Assembly (NCBI GenBank): GCA_040754395.1
Contig: JBFMCL010000018.1
Location: 1-64,000 of the forward strand
Source of the DNA: Nitrospirota bacterium
Lineage (GTDB): Bacteria > Nitrospirota > Thermodesulfovibrionia > Thermodesulfovibrionales > SM23-35
Length of the DNA stretch: 64,000 nt
Direction of reading: 5' to 3'
Below, one piece after another: positions 59,574 to 64,000 of the stretch (the first letter of the stretch is position 1; every line of letters starts with the position of its first letter). The notes under the pieces were generated by a model, which saw nothing but the letters and a program-made list of their open reading frames with translations, was not told the DNA's origin and made no database searches. Position numbers and translations under genes: made by a program.

Positions 59574-60429
59574 TCCTGTTGCAAAAGGGTCTTCCGACAG
59601 GAAAGTGGCGATGGCCTCGTATTTCCTTCAGTCAAAGGGATTCAGTGTTGACGTCCTCTTCACCGGAAAGAAGGGGGATGCCGAGCGGTTTGCAGGCGAA
59701 GCCATAAAAAAATCACCGGCGATGATCGTCGCGGCAGGGGGGGATGGCACACTGAATGAGATCGCAAACGGAGTGGCAGGTTCTGATATCCCTGTTGCGG
59801 TGCTTCCGCTTGGCACCACGAATGTGCTTGCGAAAGAACTTGGCATACCTGAAGAGGTAAAAGGCGCGCTGGAAACCGCTGTCAGAGGCGTCCGGAGGAA
59901 AGTCTCTCTCGGCAGGATAACATGTGCGGGGGAACCCGCCGGCATTACCCGGTATTTCTGTTTAATGGCAGGTATCGGCTTTGACGGGGAATCTGTTTTC
60001 AGGATGAATACCGCGTTCAAAAGGATTTCCGGCAAGGGTGCGTACGTATACAGCGGCTTCAGGACTCTCGCCGGATTTGCTCCTGAGAAGCTTGCATTTT
60101 CAATCGACGGCAAGGAATATGCCGGATACTCTGCGATCATCGGCAATATCTCAAAGTACGGAGGGAATTTCCGCATCACCCCTGATGCGAGGATGAGCGA
60201 CCCTTTTTTTTATGTCTGTCTGTTTAAGGGGAAAAAGCGTATTGATCTGGTGAGATATGTGTATGGTATTTTTACAGACCGTCATCTGAAATATCATGAT
60301 GTGGAGTACCTGAAGGCACGGCATATTGAGATCCGGGGCAGCGCACATATACAGACAGACGGTGACTATCTGGGAAAGACCCCCGCGGAAGTGGAGATCG
60401 TGCCGGGCAGCCTTGCACTAGTTTACTGA
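59545..60429 (+). CDS. Diacylglycerol kinase family protein (YegS/DagK-like)
   Basis: 294 residues from ATG 59545, where MKSLIILISNPVAKGSS begins as in the family. The ATP-binding AAGGDGTLNEIANGV and PLGTTNVLAKELGIP motifs are clear. C-terminal beta sandwich with HIQTDGDYLG. It phosphorylates diacylglycerol or a related lipid, or a sphingoid base. The start lies inside the end of bioW (29-base overlap), so translation is coupled. It ends in a seven-base overlap with the convergent HD gene. Confidence 0.9.
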   Translation: MKSLIILISNPVAKGSSDRKVAMASYFLQSKGFSVDVLFTGKKGDAERFAGEAIKKSPAMIVAAGGDGTLNEIANGVAGSDIPVAVLPLGTTNVLAKELGIPEEVKGALETAVRGVRRKVSLGRITCAGEPAGITRYFCLMAGIGFDGESVFRMNTAFKRISGKGAYVYSGFRTLAGFAPEKLAFSIDGKEYAGYSAIIGNISKYGGNFRITPDARMSDPFFYVCLFKGKKRIDLVRYVYGIFTDRHLKYHDVEYLKARHIEIRGSAHIQTDGDYLGKTPAEVEIVPGSLALVY

Positions 60430-61301
60430 AGCGAAAAGGAGCGTTGGATTTTCTTCATATTTTCCTCTATCGCTTCAATGTAGCGGTTGCCGGAATCCTC
60501 AAAATGATATGTCAGATATCTGTACAGTGAGCCCATTTTTTCGAAACGTTTCATGACCTCGGTTGCAAAAAAACCCGGAGTATTCCTGATCAGCTCGTCA
60601 GCGCTCGCAAATATCCTGACTCCTTTCCGCCTCAGTTTCTCCATGCCTTCATAATGATATGCTTCTTCAAATTCACGGTAGAGCAGATGCAGTTTTTCCG
60701 GGTATGCGGCTGAAGACATCTGTCCAAGGAGATCTGCCGTGCCAAGCGCATAGCCGACCAGTTTCTCCTCCTCTGAACGGAAAGGCAGCGTATCACTGCT
60801 GATGAATACGCCGGTACACGTGATGAAATTCCTTATGGTGCTGATACTGTGTTCATCCACCCCAAGTTCCAGAAGATATTTCCCCGAATAATCGATGCTC
60901 CTCTGAATATGCACAAACGTGTATTTTCCACCCGTTCCTTCGTTATCACCTTCAGCCTTAATGTAGCCGGTATCATGCAGCAGGACCGCGATGATTCCCA
61001 GCACGAACAGTTCTTTTGAAACGACGGGGATATCCTTGCTCTTGTTCCGTCCGTCTATGATGCCGAGGAAAGGAGGGAGTACCTGCAGGGTATGCATGAG
61101 GTTGTGATACCCGGTATCGCATTTCTGATACCCTTTCCGTCTGCCCGAAAAAAGATCAATCACATCGTCAAAAACCCCTTCCATGATATCAAGACGGTCT
61201 TCGTGATAATGCGTCCGGGAGACGGTCCTGATCCCCTCAAGAATGTCTGTTCTGGTCAGGGTCATGCTGCCTATATCTTCCCTTTTTTTCATCCCTTCCA
61301 T
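60423..61301 (-). CDS. HD-domain phosphohydrolase resembling PDEase I
   Basis: 292 residues from ATG 61301, whose A is the last base of the mnmA TAA stop (TAATG). The sequence Y65-HNLMHTLQV is the YHNxxHxxxV signature of class I cyclic-nucleotide phosphodiesterases, followed by VLLHDTGYIKAEGDNE (H99-D100) and LGTADLLGQ (second Asp). It is thus a plausible cyclic nucleotide or nucleotide hydrolase. Cytoplasmic. The coupling to mnmA hints at a shared transcript but not a shared pathway. Confidence 0.8.
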   Translation of the reverse strand: MEGMKKREDIGSMTLTRTDILEGIRTVSRTHYHEDRLDIMEGVFDDVIDLFSGRRKGYQKCDTGYHNLMHTLQVLPPFLGIIDGRNKSKDIPVVSKELFVLGIIAVLLHDTGYIKAEGDNEGTGGKYTFVHIQRSIDYSGKYLLELGVDEHSISTIRNFITCTGVFISSDTLPFRSEEEKLVGYALGTADLLGQMSSAAYPEKLHLLYREFEEAYHYEGMEKLRRKGVRIFASADELIRNTPGFFATEVMKRFEKMGSLYRYLTYHFEDSGNRYIEAIEENMKKIQRSFSLQ

Positions 61302-62473
61302 TATATAATAACACCACCGCCAATCACGATATCCCCGTGATAAAAAACCGCCGACTGGCCCGGTGCCGGCGCCCACTGCGGTTCATCGAACACCACACGC
61401 ACTGTTCCGTGTGCGTCGATGTCTGCGATATGAATGACAGCGGGCTGCTCTTTCATGGTTGACCGGACTTTCACAGATGCCCTGAACGTCGTATTCACGG
61501 GTTTTTCTGATGACATGAACCCGTTCCGAACGCCTTCTTCCATTGACCGGATATGCAGGGGATCGATAATCCAGTTGAGGGTGCTGACAAGAAACTCCCG
61601 GCTGGCTGCAGCATCCCGCGGACCTGCGTATATTGTGTTGTTCCGGACATCGATCTGTATGACATAAAGAGGGAAAGGTGACGCTATGCCGAGGCCTTTC
61701 CTCTGCCCGATGGTATAGCCGTATATCCCCCTGTGCGTGCCGATTGCGTTCCCGTGCAGATCCCTGATCGGTCCGGGGTTCCGGGCAACATGCGCGTGTT
61801 TTTCGATGAAAGGAATATACTGTTTGTTTTCAATGAAACAGATCTCCTGGCTTTCGTCCCTTTCCGCTCCGGGCAGATTGATCTCCCTTGCGATTTTCCT
61901 TACCTCCTCCTTTCTGTACCCTCCCAGAGGCAGCATCAGTTTTCCGAGTTCTTCCTGCTTCAGGATATACAAGACATACGACTGGTCTTTTTTCCGGTCA
62001 ACCCCTTTTTCCAGAAAAAGCGCATCATGCAACCGGCTCCCATCGCTGCGCTGCGCTGCCTGATCCCCGCTGATCCCCTGCGGCCGGACCCGGGCATAAT
62101 GCCCGGTTGCAATATATTCAGCTTCCTGCCTGTCTGCCTCTCTTTTCAGTGCAGGGAACTTAATGAACCTGTTGCACAGGACGCAGGGGTTGGGTGTGAG
62201 TCCTGCAAGATATGCAGTGACAAAGGGTTTTGTCACCTTCTGCGAGAATTCTTCCCGCACGTCGATTACCGTATGCTTCACTCCCAAATGATGTGCGTTC
62301 CTTGCGGCTTCCCCGATAGCGCCTGTTGAACAGCAGGCAGGGAGGTTCTGCGCGTTTTCTTCCTCACACATGATCATGGACACCCCTGCCACTTCAAAGC
62401 CCTGTCTTTTCATGAGATGTGCCGTAACCGAAGAATCAATTCCGCCGCTCATTCCCAGGATAACTTTTGCCAT
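61301..62473 (-). CDS. mnmA: tRNA-specific 2-thiouridylase
   Basis: 390 residues from ATG 62473. PP-loop GMSGGIDSSV, catalytic Cys in NPCVLCNRFIKF and the second Cys in SQEICFIENK. It thiolates U34 of tRNA-Lys, tRNA-Glu and tRNA-Gln. The CCSTGAIGEAARNAH segment differs from the more usual CCSxxDxxDAR. TATAGT (minus strand, 62485-62480) lies six bases before the ATG, hinting at another leaderless start. The following HD gene begins on its stop codon. Confidence 0.94.
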   Translation of the reverse strand: MAKVILGMSGGIDSSVTAHLMKRQGFEVAGVSMIMCEEENAQNLPACCSTGAIGEAARNAHHLGVKHTVIDVREEFSQKVTKPFVTAYLAGLTPNPCVLCNRFIKFPALKREADRQEAEYIATGHYARVRPQGISGDQAAQRSDGSRLHDALFLEKGVDRKKDQSYVLYILKQEELGKLMLPLGGYRKEEVRKIAREINLPGAERDESQEICFIENKQYIPFIEKHAHVARNPGPIRDLHGNAIGTHRGIYGYTIGQRKGLGIASPFPLYVIQIDVRNNTIYAGPRDAAASREFLVSTLNWIIDPLHIRSMEEGVRNGFMSSEKPVNTTFRASVKVRSTMKEQPAVIHIADIDAHGTVRVVFDEPQWAPAPGQSAVFYHGDIVIGGGVII

Positions 62474-62527
62474 ATGTACACTATAACAGATTGACCTCAA
62501 CGCCTGTAACTACTACAATATCCTGAC

Positions 62528-62547
62528 GGTCCCGGAATGACGGGACC
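62528..62547. repeat. Hairpin between mnmA and aroK
   Basis: GGTCCCG-gaatga-CGGGACC, a perfect seven-pair stem with a six-base loop, in the divergent promoter region. It may be a REP-like element or a regulator of aroK. Confidence 0.4.
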
Positions 62548-62577
62548 TGTATGGGGGGAAAGGCAATGGGGTCCAGG

Positions 62578-63084
62578 ATGAAAAATATTGTCCTTACCGG
62601 GTTCATGGGAGCAGGCAAGACCGCGGTCGGGAGGGAACTTGCCGGCCTTCTTGATATGAAACTGATCGACATTGACACGGAAATCGAGATATCCGAGAAA
62701 ATGCCGATCAGCGAGATATTCGAAAAATTCGGAGAGGAGAGGTTCAGGGAAATAGAATCGGCAATGGTGAGGCGGATATCAGGCATTCCGAACAGCATTA
62801 TCTCGACAGGAGGGGGTGTGGTCCTGAGAACCGGGAATATGGATGTGCTCAGGAAGCACGGATTCATCGTCTGCCTCATGGCGTCGCCCGAGACCGTCCT
62901 TGCGAGGACCGCCAACAGCAGCGACAGACCATTGCTGCGGGTCGCAGATCCGATCGGGAAGATCAGGGAACTCATGCATATAAGAAGGCCGTTCTACGAG
63001 AAGGCTGATATCGTAATAGACACCGAAGACAAAACTCCGTTGCAGATTGCAGAGGAGATCATGGAAAAGATACGAATGCAATGA
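62578..63084 (+). CDS. aroK: Shikimate kinase
   Basis: 168 residues from ATG 62578, where MKNIVLTGFMGAGKTAVG begins as in the family; ATG 62566 or 62551 are possible. Walker A GFMGAGKT, DIDTEIE (shikimate site), ERFREIES and GGGVVLRTGN are present, as is the lid Arg-rich SSDRPLL. It phosphorylates shikimate in aromatic amino-acid synthesis. aroB follows after about 70 bases. Confidence 0.95.
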   Translation: MKNIVLTGFMGAGKTAVGRELAGLLDMKLIDIDTEIEISEKMPISEIFEKFGEERFREIESAMVRRISGIPNSIISTGGGVVLRTGNMDVLRKHGFIVCLMASPETVLARTANSSDRPLLRVADPIGKIRELMHIRRPFYEKADIVIDTEDKTPLQIAEEIMEKIRMQ

Positions 63085-63155
63085 AATGCCCTGTGCGGAA
63101 TACCGGGACACTGACACGGCAGTTGCGGTATATTTTATTGCAGTGAAGAGGGCAT

Positions 63156-64000
63156 ATGGAAAAAATTTCTGTTGAGCTGGGAGAACGAAGTTACTCTATT
63201 GCGATCGGCAGCAATTGTCTTGACGGGATTGGCAGGGAACTCGCGACATTCGGACTGAGCCCGAAGATCGCGGTAGTGAGTAACCCTACAGTCTATGCGC
63301 TCTGCGGCGAACGGGTAGCCGATTCGCTCAGAAAAGCGGGCTTCGAACTTCTCACCGTCACGATTCCGGATGGCGAGCAGTTCAAGACGCTTTCCACCCT
63401 GAACCAGATCTACGATGAACTTCTGAAGTTCAGACTTGACAGGAAATCCGCGCTTGTTGCCCTCGGAGGGGGGGTAGTCGGGGATATCACCGGTTTTGCC
63501 GCATCGACCTATATGAGAGGGATTGCCTATGTGCAGGTGCCGACCACCCTTCTTGCGCAGGTTGACAGCTCTGTGGGAGGAAAGACCGGCGTTGACCATG
63601 AGCTCGGCAAAAACATGATCGGTGCATTCTGGCAGCCGAGTCTTGTATGGATAGACGTCGAGACATTGACAACACTTCCGGAGAGGGAATTGCTGGCAGG
63701 TCTTGCTGAGGTTATCAAATACGGGGTGATATATGATGAGCACCTGTTTGGGTTCCTTGAGGCAGAAAAGGAAAGAATCGTCAATCTCGACAGAAGCGCA
63801 CTGATACATATCATTAAGCGTTCCTGCGAGATAAAGGCCGACGTTGTCTCCAAGGATGAGCGGGAATCAGGGCTGAGAGCGATACTGAATTACGGACACA
63901 CAATCGGCCATGCAATAGAGACTGTGACAAAATACCGGAGATTCCTGCACGGAGAAGCGGTGGCGATAGGCATGCACCTTGAAGCCCTGCTTGCAGGGAA
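63156..64000 (+). CDS. aroB: 3-dehydroquinate synthase, cut by window end
   Basis: The first 281 residues are present with no stop before the window end. Family motifs: IPDGEQFKTL, ALGGGVVGDITGFAAST, VPTTLLAQVDSSVGGKTGV (substrate and NAD site), LAGLAEVIKYGVI, and the metal-binding NYGHTIGHAIE and HGEAVAIGMH histidines. It makes dehydroquinate from DAHP in the shikimate pathway. Forms a unit with aroK and, more widely, feeds the trp genes of the window. A GAAGAGGG site lies four bases before the ATG. Confidence 0.96.
   Translation, partial: MEKISVELGERSYSIAIGSNCLDGIGRELATFGLSPKIAVVSNPTVYALCGERVADSLRKAGFELLTVTIPDGEQFKTLSTLNQIYDELLKFRLDRKSALVALGGGVVGDITGFAASTYMRGIAYVQVPTTLLAQVDSSVGGKTGVDHELGKNMIGAFWQPSLVWIDVETLTTLPERELLAGLAEVIKYGVIYDEHLFGFLEAEKERIVNLDRSALIHIIKRSCEIKADVVSKDERESGLRAILNYGHTIGHAIETVTKYRRFLHGEAVAIGMHLEALLAG

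Overview
The window reads as a continuous piece of chromosome from a Gram-negative bacterium. It has lipid A and Kdo genes, OmpA-type outer-membrane proteins, lipoproteins and an exosortase H remnant. It also carries BioW-type pimelate activation, a DRG/TGS-type GTPase, a CheB-CheR fusion protein and many TPR and HD-domain proteins. AGG and AGA arginine codons are frequent. This mix fits a deep-branching anaerobic lineage such as Nitrospirota (Thermodesulfovibrio-like) or a neighbouring group. That placement is inference: no rRNA gene is present to fix it.

Layout. 1-6.4 kb: a broken exosortase and its partner membrane protein, DUF5658 and PilZ proteins, an OmpA protein, a degraded dehydrogenase, the chromate regulator chrB behind a palindromic operator, and a translationally coupled set (hypothetical, HD phosphohydrolase, MFS pump). 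6.4-13 kb: a DUF4337 membrane protein, a solitary 762-residue GHKL ATPase that could be a defence gene, a HAD phosphatase and a three-domain acyl-activating/ACP/acyltransferase fusion. 13.4-18.3 kb: a signalling operon of CheB-CheR-PAS, PAS histidine kinase and receiver. 18.7-26.6 kb: an IS remnant, cobO, envelope proteins (DUF2914, DUF4398, a coiled-coil OmpA lipoprotein with 28-residue repeats), superoxide dismutase, a DJ-1/PfpI protein, a YyaL-type thioredoxin protein and a glycine-zipper lipoprotein.

26.7-38 kb: housekeeping genes (serS, dgt, gyrA, comM, a TGS GTPase) around an XRE/S24-like regulator whose gene is flanked by identical AGCATATGCT palindromes. Next come a small accessory patch (nucleotidyltransferase pair, two related small proteins, a PD-(D/E)XK-like nuclease) and a YjbQ protein. 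38.2-47.9 kb, minus strand: lipid A/Kdo genes (lpxK, waaA, lpxB) beside an aminotransferase/oxidoreductase pair that resembles GnnB/GnnA, then trpD-trpG-trpE. 48-49.1 kb: tRNA-Gly, tRNA-Cys, an RHH/RelE toxin-antitoxin pair and a tRNA-Gly-like remnant. 49.1-55.9 kb, minus strand: an apparently extracytoplasmic polyamine module (Tat-exported spermidine dehydrogenase-like enzyme, signal-peptide-bearing spermidine-synthase-like protein, separate membrane domain), a large unknown protein and a membrane TPR pseudokinase. 56.1-64 kb: lytic transglycosylase, zapB-like and zapA, bioW, a diacylglycerol-kinase-like protein, an HD phosphodiesterase-like protein coupled to mnmA, and aroK-aroB (aroB runs off the window).

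Several genes (comM, the transglycosylase, bioW, possibly others) have near-consensus -10 boxes only 6-9 bases before the start codon and no ribosome-binding site. This suggests leaderless transcripts. The strongest candidates for undescribed biology are the exported polyamine module, the lone GHKL ATPase, the pseudokinase, the XRE regulator with its repeated palindrome and the diaminosugar lipid A signature.
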